From contig JBKQKS010000146.1 in NCBI GenBank assembly GCA_052147395.1, positions 1-6,755 on the forward strand: a DNA stretch of 6,755 nt, in the 5' to 3' direction. Positions 1 through 5,854 of this stretch are shown piece after piece (position 1 is the first letter of the stretch; each line of letters begins with the position of its first letter). The stretch comes from Roseiarcus sp052147395. GTDB taxonomy: Bacteria; Pseudomonadota; Alphaproteobacteria; Rhizobiales; Beijerinckiaceae. The position numbers and the translations under genes were made by a program. The notes under the pieces are model-generated. The model made no database searches. It saw nothing but the letters and a program-made list of their open reading frames with translations, and had not been told where the DNA came from.

Positions 1-54
1 ATTCAGCAAAAGGCCTTCGACCTCCTGGACATCTCCCTCGCCTGTACCCAGTAG
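1..54 (+). CDS. C-terminal tail of an unidentified gene (partial)
   Basis: The window opens inside a frame that reads 17 codons (ending ...DISLACTQ) before a TAG stop at 52-54. The piece is too short to assign to a family. Its position upstream of a MaoC-like gene would fit a polyhydroxyalkanoate- or acetate-related gene, but that is only a guess from context. It is reported because the frame is open from base 1 and the next frames start just after its stop. The frame could also be a chance one. Confidence 0.25.
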   Translation: MQQKAFDLLDISLACTQ

Positions 55-123
55 CCATGTCCAGAAATCGCCTTGCCGCGAGCAAGATCAATGGCTTACG
101 CTTCGTGAAAGAAGGAACCTCCG

Positions 124-336
124 ATTAAAGCGCGCGGTGGAGGCGCCGCGTCTCTTACCCCGGAGGCGAACGCGCGCGAGGAACTTTTGAAGCAGGTCCA
201 AGCGATCGTCGACGCGAGCGTCGCCCCTGTCTCCGCGGAGCGCGACCGGCTCAATCGGCTGGCGCAGGCGCTCTCGGCGCCGATCGAGAGGCCGGCGGCC
301 GCCGCAACGTCCGGCCGAACCGCCGCGCGAGCCTGA
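124..336 (+). CDS. Small Ala-rich hypothetical protein, start codon uncertain
   Basis: This is an open frame of about 70 codons ending in TGA at 334-336. The product is rich in Ala, Arg, Glu and Gln. Its middle (ANAREELLKQVQAIVDAS, then VSAERDRLNRLAQAL) looks like one or two amphipathic helices. I do not recognise the family; a phasin-like or accessory helical protein is possible. There is no ATG, GTG or TTG near the front. A good Shine-Dalgarno sequence (AAGGA, 112-116) is followed after 7 bases by ATT AAA GCG, so the start may be ATT or a mutated ATG. An in-frame TGA at 106-108 limits the frame upstream. It ends 19 bases before the likely start of the next frame, on the same strand, so the two could be co-transcribed. 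It may be a pseudogene. Confidence 0.35.
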   Translation: MKARGGGAASLTPEANAREELLKQVQAIVDASVAPVSAERDRLNRLAQALSAPIERPAAAATSGRTAARA

Positions 337-343
337 CCCCCAC

Positions 344-348
344 GGAGG
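344..348 (+). promoter_or_regulatory. Shine-Dalgarno GGAGG ahead of an ACG codon
   Basis: GGAGG lies exactly 7 bases before ACG AAG ACC ATC at 356. The family usually begins with a few residues and then N-x-TFDEI. The frame here gives (ACG)-KTIVNKTFDEI, so ACG sits where ATG would be expected. This site is the reason for choosing 356 as the start rather than the internal TTG at 539. Confidence 0.5.
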
Positions 349-355
349 CGCGGCA

Positions 356-793
356 ACGAAGACCATCGTAAACAAGACATTCGACGAGATCGCTGTCGGC
401 GACAGCGCGTCGATCGAGCGCACGTCGCAGGCCGGCGACGTTCCGGCATGGGCCGCCGCCTTCGGCGAAGCGGGGCTGCTCTCCGGCCCGGGCGAGAGCC
501 AAGAGGCTGCCGGAATCCTTAGGGGCATCCTGACCGCATTGGCCGGTTCAGCGCTCCCCGGACCTGGGACCTCGATCCGTTCGACCTCGGTGCAGATCAG
601 GACCGTGTTGCCGATCGAGACGGCAATGACGGCGCGGCTCGTTGTGCGGGAGAAGCGCTCGGACCAGGGAACCGTCGTGCTGGAAAGCCAATGCACGAAC
701 CCGGCGGGTCAGATCGTTGCGACAGCGACTCTGAAGGTGCTCGCGCCCATGACGCCAGCGCGGCACCCTTGGCGACTTCAGCAACCCGAGTAG
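356..793 (+). CDS. MaoC-like hydratase domain protein, catalytically degenerate, possible pseudogene
   Basis: About 145 residues resembling the N-terminal MaoC/(R)-hydratase domain of bifunctional enoyl-CoA hydratase/phosphate acetyltransferases. Landmarks are NKTFDEIAVGD near residues 6-16, LPGPGT around 69, and VREKRSDQGTVVLESQCTN followed by ATATLKVLAP toward the end. Active relatives hydrate enoyl-CoA using the Asp and His of a D-x-N-P-x-H motif. Here the corresponding stretch reads FGEAGLLSGPGES, with neither Asp nor His, so hydratase activity is unlikely. The frame stops at TAG 791-793, where fused relatives continue into a ~300-residue acetyltransferase domain that is absent. The start appears to be ACG after a strong GGAGG. 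It may be a truncated pseudogene or a small non-catalytic CoA-binding domain. The family call is fairly good; functionality is doubtful. Confidence 0.6.
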   Translation, partial: TKTIVNKTFDEIAVGDSASIERTSQAGDVPAWAAAFGEAGLLSGPGESQEAAGILRGILTALAGSALPGPGTSIRSTSVQIRTVLPIETAMTARLVVREKRSDQGTVVLESQCTNPAGQIVATATLKVLAPMTPARHPWRLQQPE

Positions 794-1018
794 TTTCCGA
801 GGGTGTCCCGCAATGAGCCGAGCGGCGTAAGTTGGCAAGTCGGGCGCGGGTTGTTCGATTGCGCCGACGTCGAAGGGCCCCACGACGAAGGGCGCCGGAA
901 TGCAGATTGATAATGCGCGAGCGAGGCATTCGTGCGGCTGCGATCGAGAACGCCGAAAGGGCTCGCCCAGACCTTCGCGGCCGGCGTGACTCTGACAGAC
1001 AAAGAAGGAAGTTCCGAG
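794..1018 (+). other. Spacer without a recognisable gene
   Basis: Both strands were read through the 225 bases between the MaoC-like frame and the ATPase. No frame resembles acetate kinase or phosphate acetyltransferase, which often follow in this context. The end carries the ATPase ribosome-binding site, AAGGAA at 1005-1010, 8 bases before the ATG at 1019. No clear promoter or terminator was seen. Confidence 0.5.
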
Positions 1019-2664
1019 ATGGCGACCCACACCGATCCTCCCAAAGCGTCCGACACGAAGCCGGGCGCGAAGCCCGTCGCCAAGGATGACTTGCAGAAGC
1101 TTCCGCTCCCAGAAGTCGAGAAGCGCCTGAACTCGTCGCCGAACGGCCTCACGGACGCGGAGGCGAAGACGCGGCTCACGAAGTACGGCGCCAACGAGAT
1201 CGCGGAAAAGAAGACAAACGCGCTGCTTAAATTTCTCAGCTACTTCTGGGGTCCGATTCCCTGGATGATCGAAGTCGCGGTGGTGTTGTCCGCCATCGTT
1301 CGCCACTGGCCCGACTTCTTCATCATTCTCGTGCTGCTCCTCGCCAACGCGACCATCGGCTTCTGGGAAGAGCGCGAGGCGGGCAATGCGATCGAGGCTT
1401 TGAAGGCGCGGCTGGCGATCAAGGCGCGCGTCAAGCGCGACGGAAAATGGGTCACGCCGCCCGCGAAGGACCTGGTTCCCGGTGACGCGATCCGCCTGCG
1501 TCTAGGCGATATCGTTCCCGGCGATGCGTGTCTGTTGGACGGCGACGAAATCTCCGTGGATCAATCGGCGCTCACCGGCGAGTCGCTTCCGGCGACGCGC
1601 AAAACCGGCGACGCGGTGTTCTCCGGTTCGGTCGTCCGGCGCGGCGAGATCGACGCTCTGGTCTACGCGACGGGCGGCAAGACCTATTTCGGCAAGACGG
1701 CGGAACTGGTCGAATCAGCGGTCACTGTCAGTCATTTCCAGAAGGCCGTGTTGAAGATCGGCGACTTTCTCATCGTTCTCGCGTTGATCATGGTGACCGT
1801 GATCGTCGCGCTCTCGATCTATCGCGGCGAAGCCATTCTCACGACCCTGCAATTCGCGCTCGTCCTGACCGTTGCCGCCATTCCCGTGGCGATGCCCACG
1901 GTGTTGTCGGTGACGATGGCGGTGGGCGCGCGCAAGCTCGCGAAAAAGCAGGCGATCGTGAGCGAACTGGTCGCGATCGAGGAACTGGGCGGCGTGGACG
2001 TGCTTTGCGCCGACAAGACGGGTACGCTGACGCAGAACAAGCTGACGCTCGGAGCGCCCTTCTGCCTCGATAAGATCACGCCCGACGATCTCATACTGGC
2101 CGGCGCGCTCGCCTCGCGACAAGAGAACGACGACACGATCGATCTCGCGGTGCTGGGCGGCCTGAAGGACAAGGACGCGCTGAAGTCATACCAAGTCACG
2201 CATTTCACGCCGTTCGATCCCGTGCACAAGCGCACCGAGGCGACGGTGAAGGGCGAGGACGGCAAGACCTTCGAGGTCACCAAGGGGGCGCCGCAGGTCA
2301 TCCTGGGGCTCTCGACGAACGCTGCGGCGGTCAAGGACGCCGGTCGACAAGGCCGTGAACGACTTCGCCGCCCGCGGCTTTCGCGCGCTCGGCGTCGCGC
2401 GGGCGGATGGCGACGGCAAATGGCAGTTTCTCGGCGTGCTGCCGCTATTCGATCCTCCCCGTGAAGACGCCAAGGCGACAATCGCGACCGCCGCCGCAAT
2501 GGGCGTGAAGATCAAGATGGTGACGGGCGATGCGCTGGCGATCGCGCGGGAGATGACCAAGACCCTCGGCATGGGTTCGAACATTCTCGACGGCGGCGAA
2601 CTCGGCGATTCCAAGAAGGAGGAATCGGCGAAGGCCGCCAAGGAGATCGAAGAGGCCGACGGCT
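1019..2664 (+). pseudogene. Plasma-membrane proton-efflux P-type ATPase (P3A), frameshifted and 3'-truncated
   Basis: Intact relatives pump protons out across the inner membrane using ATP. ATG at 1019 follows AAGGAA at 1005-1010. An upstream in-frame GTG at 932 has no such signal. Seen in order: cation-ATPase N-terminal domain; M1 and M2 (WGPIPWMIEVAVVLSAIV, FFIILVLLLANATIGF); actuator motif TGES at residues 186-189; M3; M4 with PVAMP at 289-293; phosphorylation motif DKTGT at 332-336; nucleotide-binding KGAP at 422-425. One extra G at 2342-2343 breaks the frame. Reading then resumes as VDKAVNDFAARGFRALGVAR, through the VTGD motif (Asp codon 2529-2531), to EEADGF at about 2664. After that homology ends: the GDGVNDAP hinge and M5-M10 are missing, about a third of the ~800-residue family length. 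The family is certain. The product cannot pump. Confidence 0.9.
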
Positions 2665-2766
2665 TTCAGCCTCGAGCGTCGCGAGCAGCACGCCGAGCGT
2701 CTGGCGGCGGCCCAGCGAATCGGACCGAATCGAAGGCGGGACAACCCCGCTCGCCAACCGGCTCTG
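2665..2766 (+). pseudogene. Possible fragment of cyclic beta-1,2-glucan synthase (NdvB-like) N-terminal region
   Basis: Right after the ATPase breaks off, another frame reads FSLERREQHAERLAAAQRI. This resembles, from memory, the conserved stretch near the start of large cyclic beta-1,2-glucan synthases (pattern ...ERLEQHAxSLAAAQ...). About eight codons later the likeness moves to another frame (TTPLANRL), suggesting a one-base indel near 2735-2745, and it fades by about 2766. Nothing before or after the ~35 residues is present. Intact NdvB is an inner-membrane protein of over 2,000 residues that uses UDP-glucose to make periplasmic cyclic glucan. The call rests on one short motif and should be treated as tentative. 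Confidence 0.4.
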
Positions 2767-2784
2767 TGCGTCCCGAACGCCGGA

Positions 2785-2806
2785 GACTGGCGCGGAAGCG
2801 CCAGTC
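2785..2806. repeat. Perfect 9-bp inverted repeat with GGAA loop
   Basis: GACTGGCGC (2785-2793), loop GGAA, GCGCCAGTC (2798-2806). The stem is perfect and GC-rich; on the + strand the loop is a GNRA-type tetraloop. It lies 43 bases beyond the pgi stop codon when read on the - strand, so it may be a 3'-end or terminator structure for pgi. There is no T-run after it in either direction, so it is not a classical intrinsic terminator. Confidence 0.5.
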
Positions 2807-2848
2807 CAACGATGGGCCGGGCGCACAACTGGCCAACCTGCCCGTTGG

Positions 2849-3052
2849 TTATCCGCGCAGCCTGCGGTAGCGATTGATCAGCGCGTTGGTGGAGGCGTCG
2901 TGCGCCAACTTCGGTTCGTCGTCGCGAGGCAGTTCGGGAATGATGCGGCTCGCCAGAACCTTCCCCAATTCGACGCCCCACTGGTCGAAGCTGTCGATGC
3001 CCCAGATTGCGCCCTGGGGGAACACGCTGTGTTCGTATAGCGCCACCAGGCT
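2849..3052 (-). pseudogene. pgi: Glucose-6-phosphate isomerase, C-terminal fragment
   Basis: Read on the - strand, the frame gives VALYEHSVFPQGAIWG, IDSFDQWGVELGKVLAS, then HDASTNALINRYRRLRG and TAA (2849-2851). GAIWGIDSFDQWGVELGK is the classical second isomerase signature, including the active-site Lys. The intact enzyme (~540 residues) interconverts glucose-6-phosphate and fructose-6-phosphate in the cytoplasm. Only the last ~65 residues remain. Recognisable sequence stops at about 3050-3054, where it meets an IS1634-type transposase end on the other strand. The GTG at 3044-3046 is an internal codon, not a true start. Identity is certain; the gene is dead. Confidence 0.92.
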
Positions 3053-3324
3053 TCCTCGCCTACGGCCTGCAGATCACGCTCACCCGCGGGCTCAACGGCC
3101 TCGCGCCAGGCCTCACCGCTCGTAGCGCGCTGCAAAAATTCGCCACCGTGCAGATGATCGACGTACTTCTGCCGACCACCGACGGTCGCGAGATCATCCT
3201 CACCCGCTACACCGAACCGGAGCCCGACCTGCGCCTGCTCATCGACCGCATCAAGCTCGTCCTGCCGGCTCAGCCGCCTCCCAAAATCGCCGCCGTCTCG
3301 CTTCCACCGCAACCCCTCCTGTAG
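3050..3324 (+). pseudogene. IS1634-type transposase, C-terminal fragment
   Basis: The recognisable frame runs from FLAYGLQITLTRGLNGLAPG (from 3052) to TAG at 3322-3324. It includes ATVQMIDVLLPTTDGREII, LTRYTEPEPD and the tail LVLPAQPPPKI. This is typical of the C-terminal end of IS1634-family (IS4-like DDE) transposases, normally about 500-600 residues. Only ~90 residues remain, without the catalytic core. In-frame sequence upstream of 3050 is the antisense of pgi and is not transposase. The family is recognised by motif memory; an IS4-related neighbour family is the alternative. Confidence 0.75.
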
Positions 3325-3403
3325 TGAAGACCTTTTCGGTCAAGGTATTGATTTCCTTGACGCGCGCCCACGAAAAATGACCCAATCCGCGAAGTCGGGC
3401 TAA
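3050..3403 (+). mobile_element. Remnant right end of an IS1634-like insertion sequence
   Basis: This joins the transposase fragment to its downstream non-coding tail. A likely right boundary lies near GAAGTCGGGCTAA (3391-3403), because non-coding IS tails of this length are usual. The matching left inverted repeat is not in the window, so the end cannot be confirmed. The left half of the element was lost together with the 5' part of pgi, which fits an IS-adjacent deletion. Confidence 0.4.
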
Positions 3404-3525
3404 AGCGGTGAATGACGCGCCGTCGACGGGCGAACGACGCCCCGGGGTAATTGCCGAACCTATCGAAGGCGTCGTCTCCGCAAGTGAGGCCCGCATGTCT
3501 CGGTGAGTGCGTCCTCGCAGGGCTG
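3404..3525. other. Spacer downstream of galU
   Basis: This stretch lies between the presumed IS end and the galU stop codon. No gene-like frame, T-tailed terminator hairpin or repeat was recognised in it on either strand. Confidence 0.4.
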
Positions 3526-4407
3526 TCAGGCGACGAGCCTGCGAATTTCCGCCCTCAGCTCGGCGGCGAGCTCGGGGCGACCGAGCGCGAAAGCTATGTT
3601 GGCGGTCAGGAAGCCGATTTTCGATCCGCAATTGTAGGTCGACCCGTCGAAGCGCACGCCGTGAAAGGCTTGTGAGGCCAAGAGCTTGATCATGCCGTCC
3701 GTGAGCTGGATTTCGCCGCCAGCGCCCTTTTTGACGTCTTCGAGGACGGCGAAGATTTCCGGTTGCAGGATGTAGCGGCCGGAAATGATCAGGTTCGAGG
3801 GCGCCGCGCCCTTGGCGGGTTTTTCGACCATGCCTTTGATCTCGAACGCGTGTCCGAAATCGGCGCCGACCGCGACCACGCCGTACTGGTGGGTCTGCTC
3901 GTAGGGAACTTCCTCGACCGCGATGATGTTGCCGCCATGCTCGGCGTAGGCCTCTACGCACTGGGCGAGGCAGCGGCTGTTCCGCGCGCCGGCCTTGGTG
4001 ATCATGTCAGGCAACAGCAAAGCGAAGGGCTCGGCGCCGACGAATTTGCGCGCACACCACACCGCGTGCCCGAGCCCGAGAGGGGCATGCTGGCGCGTGA
4101 AACAAGCGCAGCCGACTTCGGGGAGGTCTACGATCAACGCTTCGCGTTCCCTAATTTTGCCGGACCGCCGCAGAATGTCTTCGAGCTCGTACGACGTGTC
4201 GAAATAGTCCTCGATCACGCCCTTGTTGCGCCCGGTGACAAAAATGAATTCCTCCACCCCGGCCTCACGGGCCTCGTCCATCACGTGTTGCAAGACCGGT
4301 CGATCGACGATCGGCAACATTTCTTTCGGGATCGTCTTGGTCGCAGGCAGAAGGCGCGTCCCCAAGCCCGCGACGGGAAGCACGGCTTTGCGAATGGGCT
4401 TGTTCAT
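3526..4407 (-). CDS. galU: UTP--glucose-1-phosphate uridylyltransferase
   Basis: The cytoplasmic enzyme makes UDP-glucose from UTP and glucose-1-phosphate, for exopolysaccharide, lipopolysaccharide and glucan synthesis. The product is 293 residues, the normal bacterial length. The nucleotide-binding loop is at the N-terminus: AGLGTRLLPATKTIPKEMLP, residues 13-32, with Arg18 and Lys28. Also present are APLGLGHAVWCAR (108-120), LLLPDM with Asp134, YGVV (175-178), VEKP (194-197) and SGRYIL (209-214). All expected substrate-binding blocks are there. ATG at 4405-4407 (- strand) gives the family's usual MNKPIRKAVLPVAG start. A 42-codon in-frame extension upstream is not protein-like. A modest AAGGG lies about 10 bases ahead. 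It is the only complete, undamaged gene in the window, transcribed toward the pgi remnant. Confidence 0.96.
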   Translation of the reverse strand: MNKPIRKAVLPVAGLGTRLLPATKTIPKEMLPIVDRPVLQHVMDEAREAGVEEFIFVTGRNKGVIEDYFDTSYELEDILRRSGKIREREALIVDLPEVGCACFTRQHAPLGLGHAVWCARKFVGAEPFALLLPDMITKAGARNSRCLAQCVEAYAEHGGNIIAVEEVPYEQTHQYGVVAVGADFGHAFEIKGMVEKPAKGAAPSNLIISGRYILQPEIFAVLEDVKKGAGGEIQLTDGMIKLLASQAFHGVRFDGSTYNCGSKIGFLTANIAFALGRPELAAELRAEIRRLVA

Positions 4408-4593
4408 GTAGCAGTGACCCTTGACGGTTTCTGCAATTCTGGCGATGCGGCGTCGGCCGCGTGAACCCGATGACTTTATCCGTACTCCCGGTTGCACGGA
4501 AAGAATCGGAATATACCTATCCCTCCGTGCCAATGATGATGAGGCAAGGTCCCCCCTGGAGTTTACCGTCGAGGGCAGAGGTCACACCATCCC
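4408..4593. other. galU upstream region and presumed left end of the IS3 element
   Basis: This 186-base region between divergent galU and IS3 orfA must hold the galU promoter, but no confident -35/-10 pair could be picked on the - strand. The part next to orfA, from about 4531, is probably the IS3 left end. Its inverted repeat cannot be paired, because the right end of the element is missing. Confidence 0.35.
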
Positions 4594-5061
4594 ATGGTCA
4601 TGCCGTTCATCCCCTTCGAAAAGACTCTTGCCGCTGGCGCCGCAACAGAGGGAGGCCGTGGGCCGACCGTCGTTGCGGCGGCAGCGGCGGCCTCGCCCGA
4701 ACTCTCCGACCGGCCGCGTAGTCGGACGTTCACGGCCGCCTACATGCTTGGGATCCTTCGCCAGGTCGATGAGGCGGGTCCGGGCGGCATCAGCGCGATC
4801 CTGCGGCGCGAGGGGCTGTATTCCTCGCTGTTGACGGATTGGCGTCGGCAACGCGACGCCGGCGCCTACGAGGCGCTGAGGGCCTCGAGCGCGACCCCAA
4901 GGTCGCCGAACCCAACCCGCTGGCGGTCGAACGAGTCCGGTTGCAGCGCGACAACGAGCGCCTGACGCTGCGCTTGCAGCGCGCCGAGGCGGTCATCGAA
5001 ATCCAAAAAAAAAGCGGCTTTGCTGCTGGGCCTGTCGATGCCCAGCGACGAGGCGTCCTGA
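4594..5061 (+). pseudogene. IS3-family transposase OrfA, two single-base indels
   Basis: ATG at 4594 opens a frame with the helix-turn-helix region of IS3-type OrfA: FTAAYMLGILRQVDEAG, then ISAILRREGLYSSLLTDWRR. The frame breaks at GGG 4880-4882, where one G seems lost. It continues in the next register as GLERDPKVAEPNPLAVERVR and RDNERLTLRLQRAEAVIEIQ, a leucine-zipper-like segment. At the nine-A run 5005-5013 it would need to lose one A to return to the first register as KKAALLLGLSMPSDEAS and stop at TGA 5059-5061. OrfA binds the element's ends and normally yields active transposase only by -1 frameshifting into OrfB. As sequenced, OrfA is broken. Confidence 0.8.
5005..5013 (+). other. Nine-A run, presumed programmed frameshift site of the IS3 element
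   Basis: The run reads CC-AAAAAAAAA-GC. IS3 elements typically join orfA and orfB by -1 slippage on such A-runs. With eight A, orfA would be in the register that ends at 5059-5061 and orfB would be -1 to it. With the nine seen, the upstream register reads straight into orfB without slipping. Confidence 0.5.
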
Positions 5062-5205
5062 TGGACGCCGTGGCGGCCCTGCCGCCCGGCGGCGGGCTGA
5101 TCGGCGCGGCCTGCGCGGCGCTGGGCCTGACGCGCTCGAGCTTCCATCGCCGGGCCGCGGCGGCCCGACGCCCTCCGGCGCCGATCCATAGGCGCCCTCC
5201 GCCCG
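5061..5205 (+). pseudogene. IS3-family transposase OrfB, N-terminal fragment
   Basis: ATG at 5061-5063 overlaps the orfA stop (TGATG). It reads MDAVAALPPGGGLIGAACAA, then LGLTRSSFHRRAAAARRPPAP. This matches the N-terminal helical region that precedes the integrase core in OrfB of this IS3 subgroup. Likeness ends at about 5190-5215, where the sequence becomes the reverse strand of a group II intron. The DDE integrase domain (~200 residues) is absent, so no transposase can be made. The longer open frame that continues to 5777 in this register is not protein-like after the junction. Confidence 0.7.
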
Positions 5206-5340
5206 GCGTAGGCTCTCCAGCGCCTGGGACACGCGTAACCCGGTACTGCGCCCGGCGCGTGCGTTGCTGGCAGCCTTCCCCTCGGTCCCCGCCCTTGGCC
5301 CCACCGGCTCCGCATCGGGTTTCCCCGCCTTGTTCGTCGG
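5205..5340 (-). pseudogene. Group II intron reverse transcriptase/maturase, N-terminal fragment
   Basis: On the - strand, right after a TAG (5341-5343), the frame reads PTNKAGKPDAEPVGPRAGTE, GKAASNARAGRSTG, LRVSQALESLRR. This closely recalls the N-terminal leader of proteobacterial group II intron maturases (pattern KPTNKAGxPxAExVExRAGTxGNA...VSQALERIRQAA), just before the reverse-transcriptase domain. The TAG occupies the place of the Lys codon in that pattern, so the start is also damaged. Everything after about residue 45, including the whole RT domain, is missing. The family call comes from motif memory. Confidence 0.6.
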
Positions 5341-5790
5341 CTACGGCTCCTCGCCTTCCCGACGCGATCCGGCCGCGCTCGACACGCCCCAGATGGGCGA
5401 GAGACCTCCCGGTTCCCGCGCGAAGAGCTTACGCACATGCCAGGGTCTCCGACCTCGCAGGGCCGGGCAGAAGCTCGCGATACCGCCTCTCTGCCCGTGT
5501 GTTGCCTTCCACCGTGACAAAAGCGTCGGCGCCCGGAATGAATTACCTTTCGCGGCTCGATGGCTGGCCTATGCGCACCCCTGCCGACGCTTCGCCTACG
5601 TCCTCGCGGACGCACACGCACGGCTCGGGGTCGACGTGGTTCGCTACTCCTTCATCGTATCGGACTTTCACCGACTGCTCTTCGCCGGTCTCCCGGCGCA
5701 CCGTCACTGCAATCCCCGCCGCAATCCCCGGCAATCCGCGACTCCCCGGGAGATTGCCGCGAGCTCGCAAGCGTTGACCGTCGTTGCAAG
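5205..5790 (-). mobile_element. 5' part of a group II intron (truncated)
   Basis: Upstream of the maturase fragment, the - strand carries the RNA region that precedes the maturase in this intron group. Conceptual translations often annotated there are recognisable: EEQSVKVRYDEGVANHVDPEP, CVREDVGEASAGVRIGQP, GDPGMCVSSSRGNREVSR and RVGKARSRSR. These frames are not genes. They mark the folded intron RNA (domains I-IV region). The likeness begins at about 5770-5790 and runs left to the IS3 junction at about 5205. The exact 5' splice site (usually GTGYG) was not located. Domains V and VI and the rest of the maturase are absent. Confidence 0.55.
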
Positions 5791-5820
5791 TCTCTATGGT
5801 GGCGATTATTAAGCTCGGTG

Positions 5821-5846
5821 GACTTTCTTTGACGAGAGACTTTCTT
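5821..5846 (+). repeat. Direct repeat GACTTTCTT, two copies 17 bases apart
   Basis: GACTTTCTT occurs at 5821-5829 and 5838-5846, and GACTTTC again at 5866-5872. AAGCTCG precedes two of the three copies (5811-5817 and 5860-5866). The repeats sit between the group II intron fragment and the IS701-type element, so they may be duplicated IS-end sequence. Confidence 0.45.
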
Positions 5847-5854
5847 AACGATGG

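Larger units (their letters stand above)
4531..5205 (+). mobile_element. Truncated IS3-family insertion sequence
   Basis: This covers the presumed left end, orfA and the first part of orfB. The left boundary is a guess from the start of the compact leader before orfA. The right two thirds and the right inverted repeat are missing. The break point at about 5190-5215 coincides with the group II intron fragment, so one element was cut by, or recombined with, the other. Confidence 0.6.

Noticed and set aside
57..128. A 23-codon ATG frame (MSRNRLAASKING...)
   Set aside because: It is short, lacks a ribosome-binding site and resembles no known peptide; it overlaps the Shine-Dalgarno sequence of the next frame.
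548..1306. 252-codon open frame on the - strand
   Set aside because: It runs antisense to the MaoC-like frame and the start of the ATPase; it has low-complexity Arg-rich stretches and no recognisable domain. It is a shadow of GC-rich coding DNA.
1819..2499. 226-codon open frame on the - strand
   Set aside because: It is antisense to the well-supported ATPase coding sequence and rich in Ser/Arg, as expected of a complementary frame.
3763..4464. 233-codon open frame on the + strand
   Set aside because: It is fully antisense to intact galU, whose motifs are all in place.
4492..4515. A promoter from TTGCAC and TATACC on the + strand
   Set aside because: The spacing is about 14 bases, too short for a standard promoter, and it would face the IS rather than galU.
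4839..5777. A single 312-residue + strand protein
   Set aside because: Its first part is shifted orfA, its middle is orfB, and its end is the complement of a group II intron. It is an accidental fusion.
5264..5812. 182-codon + strand open frame
   Set aside because: This type of frame recurs opposite group II intron leaders; the - strand intron explains it.
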